NCBI GenBank assembly: GCA_964388595.1 | Contig: CAYMAX010000009.1 | Coordinates: forward strand, 1 to 36,873 | Direction: 5' to 3' | Length of the DNA stretch: 36,873 nt | Source of the DNA: CAYMAX01 sp964388595 | Lineage (GTDB): Bacteria > Bacteroidota > Bacteroidia > Bacteroidales > UBA932 | Shown here: one piece after another, positions 15,992 to 24,342 of the stretch | Layout of the letters: each line of letters starts with the position of its first letter | Position numbering within the stretch: position 1 is the stretch's first letter | Position numbers and translations under genes: made by a program | Notes under the pieces: model-generated | Told to the model about the DNA's origin: nothing | Databases searched by the model: none | The model's input: only the letters and a program-made list of their open reading frames with translations

Positions 15992-16819
15992 ATGGATCAA
16001 AGAATTATCGCAATTAATGAAGCTGTGGAATATCTGAAAGGGAGACTTCCTCAGCAAAAACCGCTCGTGGGAATAGTTCTCGGCAGCGGTCTTGGTAAAT
16101 TGGCGGACAAGATAGAACATCCCACCGTCATCAAATATACCGATATTCCCAATTTTGCCAAATCAACTGCAATAGGGCATAAGGGCAATGTGATAGCAGG
16201 CTATCTCGGTGGTAAATTTGTCATCGCCATGCAGGGTAGATTTCACTATTATGAAGGATACCCTATGGAAAAAGTTACCCTTCCCATAAGAGTGATGATA
16301 AAGCTCGGTATTCAGTATCTTTTCGTCTCAAATGCAGCAGGAGGGGTGAATTATGATTTCAAAGTAGGCGATTTGATGATTATCAGAGACCACATCAATA
16401 AACTTCCCAATCCACTTGTCGGTCCCAATCTCGATGAATTCGGTCCTCGTTTTCCAGATATGACACGTCCTTATGACTTAAAACTGATAGCTAAAGTTGA
16501 GGATATTGCCAAAAGATTGAACATCCCCATCAAGAAGGGTGTCTATCTTGCCGGGACAGGCCCAAGCTATGAGACTCCTGCCGAATATAAATTTTTCAGA
16601 CTCATAGGAGGAGATGCCATAGGTATGTCCACCATCCCGGAAGTCATAGTGGCACGTCATTCGAATATACCTGTATTTGGCGTTTCAGTCATTACCAATG
16701 AGGCTCACGATGACTTTGCAGAAGACTTTGAAAACAATGGTGACGATGTCGTACGCGCTGCAGATGCTGCCGCAGACAAGATGTCGCTGATTTTCACTAA
16801 ACTCATTGAGGAGTTATAG
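15992..16819 (+). CDS. Purine nucleoside phosphorylase (trimeric, family II type)
   Basis: A 275-residue phosphorylase. Motifs: phosphate-binding GIVLGSGLGKL (about 26-36), MQGRFHYYEGYPM, SNAAGGV, GTGPSYETPAEYKF, GGDAIGMSTIPEV and VITNEAHDD. The asparagine in ITNEA corresponds to the residue that selects 6-oxopurines (hypoxanthine, guanine) in this family, where methylthioadenosine phosphorylases have Asp. It would split inosine, guanosine or 5'-thio-inosine derivatives to base plus ribose-1-phosphate. It follows the deaminase gene, whose products are 6-oxopurine nucleosides, by 11 bases. Confidence 0.93.
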   Translation: MDQRIIAINEAVEYLKGRLPQQKPLVGIVLGSGLGKLADKIEHPTVIKYTDIPNFAKSTAIGHKGNVIAGYLGGKFVIAMQGRFHYYEGYPMEKVTLPIRVMIKLGIQYLFVSNAAGGVNYDFKVGDLMIIRDHINKLPNPLVGPNLDEFGPRFPDMTRPYDLKLIAKVEDIAKRLNIPIKKGVYLAGTGPSYETPAEYKFFRLIGGDAIGMSTIPEVIVARHSNIPVFGVSVITNEAHDDFAEDFENNGDDVVRAADAAADKMSLIFTKLIEEL

Positions 16820-16829
16820 TCTCACGACG

Positions 16830-17480
16830 ATGATTAAAAATCTGATATTCGATCTGGGAGGAGTTATCGTTCCTCTCAATAGAATAGCCTGCCTTCGCGC
16901 ATTTGATGAAGTAGTCGGTTATAAAAATTTCGGAGAGATACTGAGCAGTTACAGACAAATAGGTTTCTTTGAAAAGTTTGAAAACGGCGATATATCCTCA
17001 CGTAAATTTAGACAGATTATTCGTTCCAATTCCTCTTTTATTAAAGATGGGAAGGGGAGGATAATCACCGATAGTGAGATAGATTATTCTCTCAACAGAT
17101 TTCTTTGCGACATCCCCCAAGACAAGATAGAGACACTTCTCTTTTACAAAGATGATTACAGACTTTTCCTGTTAAGCAACACCAATCCCATCAGTTTTCC
17201 ATACTCCAAGGAGCTTTTCAAGAACAAGGGATATAAAATGGAAGAAATCTTTGACAAGATATTTGTCTCTTATAAAATGAAAATGCTCAAACCGGGGGAA
17301 GAGATATTTCTATCTGTCATCAAACAGGCACAAATCAAGCCTGATGAGACTCTTTTTATTGACGATGCCGTCGCCAATGTGGAGAGTGCTGCCAAGCTTG
17401 GTTTCCACACTATCCTTTATAATCCTAAAGATGAACTCTATGACAAAATTTCTGAGTATCTCGAGCGGCAGCAATGGTAA
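16830..17480 (+). CDS. HAD-superfamily phosphatase (YihX-like)
   Basis: A 216-residue HAD hydrolase from ATG 16830, whose N-terminus MIKNLIFDLGGVIVPLN carries motif I; an upstream in-frame start would overlap the phosphorylase gene. The helical cap (about 18-95) follows. Motif II is in LFLLSNTN, the motif III lysine in MLKPGEEIF, and motif IV is FIDDAVANVESA. Members dephosphorylate small sugar phosphates or nucleotides; as a neighbour of a nucleoside phosphorylase it might act on ribose-1-phosphate or a purine nucleotide, but that is only context. Its 3' end overlaps the next gene by 41 bases. Confidence 0.85.
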   Translation: MIKNLIFDLGGVIVPLNRIACLRAFDEVVGYKNFGEILSSYRQIGFFEKFENGDISSRKFRQIIRSNSSFIKDGKGRIITDSEIDYSLNRFLCDIPQDKIETLLFYKDDYRLFLLSNTNPISFPYSKELFKNKGYKMEEIFDKIFVSYKMKMLKPGEEIFLSVIKQAQIKPDETLFIDDAVANVESAAKLGFHTILYNPKDELYDKISEYLERQQW

Positions 17481-18240
17481 TTGTTACTATCTGGGTAACG
17501 ATAAGACTGCCCTTGTCATAGATATGGGTATCGGAGGCAGAACTCTAAAGAAACGTCTGGGAGACAATAATATCTCGTTGGACTCCATTGAGATGATATT
17601 GGTCACGCACGATCATATAGACCATATCAAAAATCTCGGTCATGTGGCTCAGAAACTTTCTGTTCCTGTTTTTGCTACTGCCAAGTTGCATGATGCCATG
17701 GACCATCATCCCTGTACAGGAGGGTACATATCGGGTTGTCGCAGGGTCATTAAAAAAGAGACTTTTACAGAACATCGCGGAGTGAAGTTCGCTCCATTTG
17801 GAGTACCTCACGATGCTACTGAGACTGTCGGTTATTTTATTGATTTTTTCGGAGACAAATTTGTCTTTATGACAGATTTGGGCGAAGTTCCCGATTACGC
17901 AATAGATTATTGCAGAGAAGCGAATTATCTCATTATTGAGTCCAATTACGATACAGAGATGCTTCTGAATGGAGATTATACCCCTCTTTTAAAGAAAAGA
18001 ATTATGGAGAGGAGAGGGCATCTTTCCAACGACCAGTGCGCAGAAGCTCTTAAGAAAATCTACAACGACAAACTAAACTCCATCTATCTTTGTCATCTGA
18101 GCGAAAACAACAATACCCCTGAAAAAGCTTATACTGCCTCTAAAGAAGCACTCTCTTCCATCGGAGTGACCGTTGGAAGAGAGGTGAAACTTTTTTGCCT
18201 TCCCCGAAGAGAGGCTTCGCCGCTATTTACTATAGAGTAG
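17440..18240 (+). CDS. MBL-fold metallohydrolase (YycJ/WalJ-like)
   Basis: A 266-residue metallo-beta-lactamase-fold protein. I choose ATG 17440 because translation then begins MTKFLSISSGSNGNCYYLG, the usual first strands and S-S-G-S-N-G-N loop of this group; the frame is open further upstream inside the HAD gene. Zinc ligands are in THDHIDH (about 57-63), HDAT, the aspartate in FMTDLGEV and the final His in CHLSENN. Relatives of the YycJ type have been linked to DNA mismatch repair or cell-wall regulation in Firmicutes; the role here is unknown. The stop lies inside the 3' end of the convergent pckA gene (11-base overlap). Confidence 0.85.
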   Translation: MTKFLSISSGSNGNCYYLGNDKTALVIDMGIGGRTLKKRLGDNNISLDSIEMILVTHDHIDHIKNLGHVAQKLSVPVFATAKLHDAMDHHPCTGGYISGCRRVIKKETFTEHRGVKFAPFGVPHDATETVGYFIDFFGDKFVFMTDLGEVPDYAIDYCREANYLIIESNYDTEMLLNGDYTPLLKKRIMERRGHLSNDQCAEALKKIYNDKLNSIYLCHLSENNNTPEKAYTASKEALSSIGVTVGREVKLFCLPRREASPLFTIE

Positions 18241-19834
18241 GGCCGGCTGATACAAGTGCTTTCCCAGCTTCGTTTCCTGTGAATTTTTGGAAATTGTTGA
18301 TGAAACGATTTGCAAGGTCTTTGGCTTTAACTTCCCATTCTGCAGGAGAAGCGTAGGTGTTGCGAGGGTCGAGAATATTTGTGTCAACACCTTCCAATTT
18401 TGTAGGTATGGCAAGATGAAAATGAGGAATGGAGACAGTTTCTGCTCTGTCCATAGAACCATCAAGTATCCTGTCTATGATGCCGCGTGTATCTTTAATG
18501 GAAATACGCTTTCCTGTGCCATTCCATCCAGTATTTACAAGATATGCTGTAGCACCGGCCTTCTCCATTCTCTTAACGAGTTCTTCTCCATATTTGGTGG
18601 GGTGAAGTGACAAGAATGCTGCTCCGAAGCAAGCTGAGAAAGTGGGAGTAGGTTCTGTAATGCCTCTCTCTGTACCTGCAAGCTTGGCGGTAAAGCCACT
18701 TAGAAAATAATATTTAGTCTGTGCAGGTGTAAGTTTGGAAACAGGAGGTAGAACTCCGAATGCGTCTGCTGTGAGGAAAATAACTTTGGTGGCATGACCT
18801 GACTTGGAGATGGGCTTGACGATATTGTCGATGTGATAGATAGGATATGATACTCTGGTATTTTCGGTAACACTCTTATCGTTGAAATCAATTTTTCCGT
18901 TTTTATCGACTGTGACATTTTCCAGAAGGGCATCTCTCTTGATGGCATTGTAGATGTCGGGTTCATTCTCCTTGGATAGATTGATGACTTTGGCATAGCA
19001 GCCACCTTCGAAATTAAATACTCCATCATCGTCCCATCCATGTTCATCGTCACCTATCAATCTGCGTTTGGGGTCTGTGGAAAGAGTGGTTTTACCCGTA
19101 CCGGAAAGACCGAAGAAGATGGCTGTATCCCCATCTTTACCTGCATTGGCTGAGCAGTGCATAGAAGCAATGCCTCTTAATGGAAGAAGGTAATTCATAT
19201 AGGAAAACATCCCTTTTTTCATCTCTCCACCATACCATGTGTTGATGATAATCTGCATTTTCTCTGTGAGGTTGAAGACCACTGCGGTCTCGGAATTGAG
19301 ACCGAGCTGAGAATAGTTCTCCACTTTGGCTTTCGAAGCTGTCAAAACCACGAAGTCCGGTTCGCCATACTCGGCAAGTTCCTGCTCAGTAGGGCGGATA
19401 AACATATTTTTAACGAAATGGGCCTGCCAGGCAACCTCCATAATAAAGCGAATCTTCTGGCGTGTGTTCTTATTAGCTCCGCAGAAAGTGTCCACAACAT
19501 AAAGTCTCTTTTCGGAAAGTTCTTTCGAGGCTATCTTCTTGAGTTCATTCCAAGTCTCGATGGAGGCAGGTTTATTATCGTTCTTGTATTCGGGAGAAGT
19601 CCACCAAATGGTATCTTTGGAGGTCTTGTCCATAACGAAGAATTTGTCTTTAGGCGAGCGGCCAGTGTAGACACCGGTCATCACGTTGATAGCTCCCAAT
19701 TCTGTCAGCTGGCCTTTTTCAAACCCTGTGAGTGATGGGTCTGTCTCAGCTTTATAAAGAGCGTCATAGCTTGGATTGTAAACAATTTGTTTGACATTCT
19801 TGATGCCATACTTTGATAAATCGATATTTGCCAT
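18230..19834 (-). CDS. pckA: Phosphoenolpyruvate carboxykinase (ATP)
   Basis: A 534-residue ATP-type PEPCK, the normal length. The P-loop and kinase-1a segment GLSGTGKTTLSTD lies near residues 240-252, followed by the Mn/Mg-binding IGDDEHGW and FNFEGGCYAKVI. An RSPKDKFFV segment near residue 60 and the C-terminal NTGWNGTGKRI complete the pattern. In Bacteroidales the enzyme often runs towards carboxylation, making oxaloacetate from PEP and CO2 with ATP gain for fumarate respiration, as well as gluconeogenesis. The gene is monocistronic as far as can be seen. The divergent gap to recQ contains AT-rich promoter sequence; I could not assign a confident -7 box on this strand. Confidence 0.97.
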   Translation of the reverse strand: MANIDLSKYGIKNVKQIVYNPSYDALYKAETDPSLTGFEKGQLTELGAINVMTGVYTGRSPKDKFFVMDKTSKDTIWWTSPEYKNDNKPASIETWNELKKIASKELSEKRLYVVDTFCGANKNTRQKIRFIMEVAWQAHFVKNMFIRPTEQELAEYGEPDFVVLTASKAKVENYSQLGLNSETAVVFNLTEKMQIIINTWYGGEMKKGMFSYMNYLLPLRGIASMHCSANAGKDGDTAIFFGLSGTGKTTLSTDPKRRLIGDDEHGWDDDGVFNFEGGCYAKVINLSKENEPDIYNAIKRDALLENVTVDKNGKIDFNDKSVTENTRVSYPIYHIDNIVKPISKSGHATKVIFLTADAFGVLPPVSKLTPAQTKYYFLSGFTAKLAGTERGITEPTPTFSACFGAAFLSLHPTKYGEELVKRMEKAGATAYLVNTGWNGTGKRISIKDTRGIIDRILDGSMDRAETVSIPHFHLAIPTKLEGVDTNILDPRNTYASPAEWEVKAKDLANRFINNFQKFTGNEAGKALVSAGPTL

Positions 19835-19897
19835 TGTTGTAGTATTAATTATTGTTATTTATTGCTTCTGAATAAGGGTGCAATTTACTACATTTTT

Positions 19898-19927
19898 TTT
19901 GCCAAAAAATAGATTTGACTAACTTTG
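19898..19927 (+). promoter_or_regulatory. recQ promoter with two adjacent -7 boxes
   Basis: Two exact TAnnTTTG matches lie close together: TAGATTTG at 19910-19917 and TAACTTTG at 19920-19927. TTTG at 19898-19901 is 18 bases before the second, a usable -33 spacing. Predicted start near 19934, 15 bases before ATG 19949. Confidence 0.55.
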
Positions 19928-19948
19928 AGTGAAATTATAGTGCTTTTT

Positions 19949-21685
19949 ATGATTGGAGAGATTTTGAATCGGTATTGGGGATACACTTCCTTCAAACCTA
20001 AGCAGGAGGAGATCATAAATGAAGCTCTTGCCGGCAGGGATGTTTTGGCAATTCTCCCCACCGGAGGGGGAAAATCCCTCTGCTTTCAGATCCCATCTCT
20101 CGAAAAAGAAGGCATAGCCATCGTAGTCACCCCACTTATTTCCCTTATCAAAGACCAGGTTCAGAATCTCAATGCTCGGGGTATAAAAGCTCTTTCTATC
20201 CATTCAGGAATGACTTTTCATGAGATAGATGTCGCTCTTGATAATGCCAAATACGGAGATTATAAGTTTCTATATGTCTCTCCGGAAAGGCTTCGTACGG
20301 ATATTTTCCAAACAAGACTGATGGATATGAATGTCAATTATCTTGTCGTGGATGAAGCCCATTGTATTTCTCAATGGGGTTATGATTTCCGTCCGGACTA
20401 TCTTCTTATTAAGGAGATAAGGGCTCTCATACCTAATGTCTCCGTAATAGCTCTTACTGCCACTGCTACCCTCAAAGTGGCGGAAGATATTATGTCCAAT
20501 CTCGATTTTAAAAGTCCCAATATCATACGCTCAGGATTTGAACGTCCCAATCTTGCATATCTTGTCAGGAACGTTAACGATAAATTCGGGGCACTGCTCT
20601 CTCTTTGCAATGGGGTGAATGGAAGTGGAATCATCTATGTGAGGGAGAGGAAAAAGACTGAGGAAATAGTATCCTTTCTTCATTCTCAAGGGGTAGAATC
20701 AGATTTTTATCACGCCGGCATGGGAAAAGAAGAAAGGAGCCAGAAACAAGACTTGTGGAAGAGGGGAGAACTGAGGATAATAGTAGCTACAAATGCTTTT
20801 GGGATGGGTATTGACAAACCTGATGTGAGATTTGTATGCCATTTTGACCTCCCTGAGTCACTTGAATCATACTATCAGGAGGCAGGTCGTGCAGGGAGAG
20901 ATGGGATTAAGTCTTATGCTCTCTTGCTTTGGAATAATACTGACATCACTCGTCTCAACAGAATCTATAAAATAACATTTCCCGACATAGATTATATCGC
21001 CGACATCTATCAAAAAGTTTTTATGTATCTCGGCATCTCCTTCGAAGATGGTGAAGGGCAGAGTTATAAATTCGATTTACTGGACTTCTCCAGACACTTT
21101 AAGTTACATAGTACATCTGCTTATTATGCAATTAAGTATCTTGATAGTGCAGGATACTGGACTCTCACAGATGAGATTGATAATCCCAGCAGAATCATGT
21201 TTGCCGTGAACCGTGATGAACTCTACCGCATACAACTTTCCAATAGCAAATTGGATTCTTTCATCAAAGTACTGATGCGTATTTATCCCGCTTTATTTTC
21301 CAATCTTGTCGCTATAGACGAGGCATTCATTGCCAAGGTTATGAGAGATAGTGTCGACAGTATCAAATCCCTTTTGATAAACCTCTCGAGACAGAAAGTC
21401 CTTATTTATGTACCGAGAGTGCGCTCTCCGCTTATCTGCTTAAATAACGAGCGACTATCTCCGGACAATCTTTTCCTCTCAACTACCACATACGAGGCTC
21501 GTAAAAACAACTTTAAGGAGCGATTGGATGCTGTATATGAGTACATTTCATCCCACAAAGACACCTCTGAAAGATACTTTCATTGCAGAAGCAGAAGACT
21601 ATTATCCTATTTTGGTCAGAAGGAGAGTGCCAACTGTGGAGTGTGCGACTTATGCGATCCCAATGCCGCCAAGATGTTGATATAA
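19949..21685 (+). CDS. RecQ-family ATP-dependent DNA helicase, C-terminal zinc cysteines, no HRDC
   Basis: A 578-residue superfamily-2 helicase from ATG 19949 (the in-frame TTG at 19925 lies in the promoter). Helicase motifs: motif I LPTGGGKSLCFQ (about 35-46), motif Ia with VVTPLISLIKDQV, motif II VVDEAHCISQWGYDFR (about 133-148), motif III ALTATAT, and motif VI QEAGRAGRDG (about 308-317). After the helicase core comes a region of about 200 residues with winged-helix-like character, and only then a cysteine cluster HCRSRR...NCGVCDLC at about 545-571, close to the C-terminus. In E. coli RecQ the zinc cysteines come directly after the helicase core, followed by winged helix and HRDC; here the order differs and HRDC is absent. 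It unwinds DNA 3' to 5' in repair and recombination. Confidence 0.9.
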   Translation: MIGEILNRYWGYTSFKPKQEEIINEALAGRDVLAILPTGGGKSLCFQIPSLEKEGIAIVVTPLISLIKDQVQNLNARGIKALSIHSGMTFHEIDVALDNAKYGDYKFLYVSPERLRTDIFQTRLMDMNVNYLVVDEAHCISQWGYDFRPDYLLIKEIRALIPNVSVIALTATATLKVAEDIMSNLDFKSPNIIRSGFERPNLAYLVRNVNDKFGALLSLCNGVNGSGIIYVRERKKTEEIVSFLHSQGVESDFYHAGMGKEERSQKQDLWKRGELRIIVATNAFGMGIDKPDVRFVCHFDLPESLESYYQEAGRAGRDGIKSYALLLWNNTDITRLNRIYKITFPDIDYIADIYQKVFMYLGISFEDGEGQSYKFDLLDFSRHFKLHSTSAYYAIKYLDSAGYWTLTDEIDNPSRIMFAVNRDELYRIQLSNSKLDSFIKVLMRIYPALFSNLVAIDEAFIAKVMRDSVDSIKSLLINLSRQKVLIYVPRVRSPLICLNNERLSPDNLFLSTTTYEARKNNFKERLDAVYEYISSHKDTSERYFHCRSRRLLSYFGQKESANCGVCDLCDPNAAKMLI

Positions 21686-21687
21686 TC

Positions 21688-22230
21688 TCAAAACCAATGA
21701 GCGTGGTGCTCAGCATCAAAATGCCACTTATTTTGCACTTTGAGCACTTGCTCCACCAAATCTCTTATACAACCCTTTCCTCCGCTGTAATAGGAGACGA
21801 AATCGCATATCTCTTTAACTTCTGCCACAGCATCTGATGGGCACACTGCAAGCCCACATACTTTCAATACCCCCAAATCGGGAATATCATCCCCAACGAA
21901 AGCTACTTCTTCGGGCTTAATCCCGTTGTCCGAGCAGAACTGTTCGAAAAATGGAATTTTATTTCGTGCTTTGAGATATATATTCTTCTTTTCAACACCG
22001 ATGGATTCACATCTTTTGATAAGACTTTCAGAAGAGCCTCCTGTGATGATTCCTACCGGATACCCCATCATACGGCACATTCTGATGGCAAAGCCATCTT
22101 TGGCATCAAAGACTCTTAACAAATCTCCATCCGAAGTGGCAAATACGCCTCCGTCAGTCATTACTCCGTCTATATCAAAAGCAAATGCTTTGATGGTGCC
22201 CAATTTGGTCTTGTAATTGTAATTTGGCAT
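21688..22230 (-). CDS. kdsC: 3-deoxy-D-manno-octulosonate 8-phosphate phosphatase (KdsC-like)
   Basis: A 180-residue HAD phosphatase lacking a cap, the size of KdsC. Motif I AFDIDGVMTDGG is at about 17-28, ITGGSSESL is motif II, the motif III lysine is in LKARNKIPFFEQF, and motif IV is GDDIPDL. KdsC removes phosphate from KDO-8-phosphate in lipopolysaccharide core synthesis and acts as a tetramer. The related YrbI/NeuNAc-9-phosphatase group cannot be fully excluded. It begins five bases after the DUF2520 gene and ends two bases from the convergent recQ stop. Confidence 0.88.
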   Translation of the reverse strand: MPNYNYKTKLGTIKAFAFDIDGVMTDGGVFATSDGDLLRVFDAKDGFAIRMCRMMGYPVGIITGGSSESLIKRCESIGVEKKNIYLKARNKIPFFEQFCSDNGIKPEEVAFVGDDIPDLGVLKVCGLAVCPSDAVAEVKEICDFVSYYSGGKGCIRDLVEQVLKVQNKWHFDAEHHAHWF

Positions 22231-22235
22231 ACTGT

Positions 22236-23045
22236 TTATTTATTGTTTTTGACAATGTTCTCGCTGATGATTCGATATATTTCCTTATGTTCAGGAAGTT
22301 GAAGTTCATCAAGTATTTCGAGATGTTTTCTGATGATGTTGATGTCGCCTCTTTTGGCAGGCCCGGTAAGGGTGCTTTCAGGTGTATGAAGAAAAGCATT
22401 CCGCACCCCCTCCAGAGTAGTGGGTATCAGAAGAGTATGATCCTTCCCGGCCAATTCAAAGGCCAATCCGAGTATATAATTGACGAAATTGCAGGAATAT
22501 ATGGCTGCAATATGCATCAGAAGCCTTTTGTGTGAATCGCAGAAAGTGTATTGTGAATTGAACGAACTTGCGATGGATTCCAGAGTAGAGTTGACTTCAT
22601 TGTCTGAACCTTCAAGGAGAAAGGGGACATCTTTAAAATCAATTATCTTGTTTTTATTGAGAGTCATCACTGGATAAAGCACTCCATATCTGCATCCATA
22701 CTGGCCGAGTCTTTCGAAGACTTTGATATCTGTGGAGCCGGAAGTGTGCAAGAAAAGAGGGAGGGTGTCGAAATGTTGATGAGTGATGACATCATCTATT
22801 TGCGCCACCATATCAGATATTGCATCATCGGAAATGGCAATAATAACTACATCGGAAGAGAGTAACCTATCAATGGAGAAGGAATACTGCGCATTCGAAC
22901 CATAAGTCTGCAATGCATTGATAAGCTTTTTCCCATTCCTTTCGCTTCTGTCGAAAATATAATCTATTTCGGCACCTTTTTCACATAGTGCCAAAGAGAG
23001 TCTGAATGCGACATTCCCGGCACCGATGAATGATATTTTATTCAT
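22236..23045 (-). CDS. DUF2520 Rossmann-fold protein, putative NAD(P)-dependent oxidoreductase
   Basis: A 269-residue protein with an N-terminal dinucleotide-binding fold (ISFIGAGNVAFRLSLALCEKG, with G-x-G-x-x-A at about 8-13) and an all-helical C-terminal half (about 150-269) of the 6-phosphogluconate dehydrogenase-like type, containing HIAAIYSCNFVNYI. This is the DUF2520/F420-dependent oxidoreductase-like family; the reaction is unknown. In Bacteroidales it is regularly found beside kdsC, as here. Its start overlaps the upstream FucI-like gene by eight bases. Confidence 0.88.
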   Translation of the reverse strand: MNKISFIGAGNVAFRLSLALCEKGAEIDYIFDRSERNGKKLINALQTYGSNAQYSFSIDRLLSSDVVIIAISDDAISDMVAQIDDVITHQHFDTLPLFLHTSGSTDIKVFERLGQYGCRYGVLYPVMTLNKNKIIDFKDVPFLLEGSDNEVNSTLESIASSFNSQYTFCDSHKRLLMHIAAIYSCNFVNYILGLAFELAGKDHTLLIPTTLEGVRNAFLHTPESTLTGPAKRGDINIIRKHLEILDELQLPEHKEIYRIISENIVKNNK

Positions 23046-24330
23046 TGTCTGCGCTTAGAGGTGTGATAATCATATGATTGCCGAGCCTGCATGAAAAGAA
23101 ATGGTCGAAATCTTCTTTTGTGAGGAAATGAAAACGCACTTGTGTGCGGCATCTCTGTGGGATATTGGTATTGGCGATGAGCATTCCATCGGCCTTGAAC
23201 ATTTTATCAAGATGTTCTCCCCCTATCTTCATAAGAGAATATTCACCGAGAATCATTCTTCCTGCTATACCTATACTTGTCCTTGATTCGAAATGTGACA
23301 TTAAAGTAAATGAACTGACTAGTGAGAGGGGGACAGTACAATGAGCAAGGTCCAAAGTGTTCTCATCATCACAAGAAGAAGCAGGGTTGCACATAAAGCA
23401 TTTCTTACCTGAAAGGGCTTCTCCCACTATCATACTCCATAGCGCCGGTATATCTCCTTCACATCCCGCTGTAATTCCATGGTCGTTGAGCATGGAAAGG
23501 GCAAGACAAGTGGTAGAATGGCAATCGCTTATCATATCGAAGCACTTGATGGTCAAAGCTGTGAGTGAATATTTATGACATATAGCCAATAGCACTTCAT
23601 AGAGCTTGAGAGCTTTGATAATCTCCTCTCTATCGGGAAAATCTGCTTTCTCGAATTGAGAAGGGATGTCAGGGACTCCATGAAAATGGGTAAAATCATC
23701 AATAACCTCCCTGATGTCAATATCCACAAATTGTGCTCCAAAGTGATTTTGGACATAATTCCTATCTATATGAGAAGAGATAAGCCAGGAAGACTCACCA
23801 CCGATAAGACCGATAACAGAACTCGAAAGGAGATTATGGACACGTGACAGAGAATAAATCTGGTCAGGAGAAGAATAGGACATAGGTGCTTCGGCAGGGA
23901 GAGAGGAAGTGAATTCTGACAAAAGATTTTTAAGATTGAGACAAGCTATCTTGATGCTCAAAAAATCGAGATCATGAAAATTCATGGGAACATTGATAAG
24001 TTCGTGCTCGATGCCTTTCTGTTCAAGCCATGAGGATATTTCAAACCCGGCTGCCAGAGAATTGTGATAGCCATCGCATAGAAGAATGACAAAGGGAGGT
24101 AGTTTCTTCTCCAATTTTAAAAACAATTCTTCTGTACCACCCGACGCAATAAAGAACAAAGTGACAGATTCTTCATCGGGAGAAGTAGAGAAGGCATTGT
24201 CATAATCTTTATACTCGATGATATTGATGTCTCCAAGCCTTTTGAGAGCCGAAAACAGGGGAGCGCGGGACATCAAAATGCTATCCTTATCGTGAAGAGA
24301 CGAACAGAAAAGTATAAGATTGATATTCAT
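23038..24330 (-). CDS. L-fucose isomerase-like (COG2407-type) protein, substrate unknown
   Basis: A 430-residue soluble protein. The first half is two alpha/beta domains (for example LFFIASGGTEELF, then LIGGESSWLI). The second half contains CLALSMLNDHGITAGCEGDIPALWSMI (about 275-300), then AHCTVPLSL, SHFESRTSIGIAG and a terminal CRTQV. This order resembles the catalytic half of L-fucose/L-arabinose isomerase-like proteins, where the Glu and Asp of the C-E-x-D segment and a later His bind Mn. I infer the fold, not the reaction. It sits between DUF3467 and DUF2520-kdsC genes, a position that does not point to fucose catabolism: no kinase, aldolase or permease is nearby. Confidence 0.75.
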   Translation of the reverse strand: MNINLILFCSSLHDKDSILMSRAPLFSALKRLGDINIIEYKDYDNAFSTSPDEESVTLFFIASGGTEELFLKLEKKLPPFVILLCDGYHNSLAAGFEISSWLEQKGIEHELINVPMNFHDLDFLSIKIACLNLKNLLSEFTSSLPAEAPMSYSSPDQIYSLSRVHNLLSSSVIGLIGGESSWLISSHIDRNYVQNHFGAQFVDIDIREVIDDFTHFHGVPDIPSQFEKADFPDREEIIKALKLYEVLLAICHKYSLTALTIKCFDMISDCHSTTCLALSMLNDHGITAGCEGDIPALWSMIVGEALSGKKCFMCNPASSCDDENTLDLAHCTVPLSLVSSFTLMSHFESRTSIGIAGRMILGEYSLMKIGGEHLDKMFKADGMLIANTNIPQRCRTQVRFHFLTKEDFDHFFSCRLGNHMIITPLSADNE

Positions 24331-24342
24331 AGAGAATGGTGG

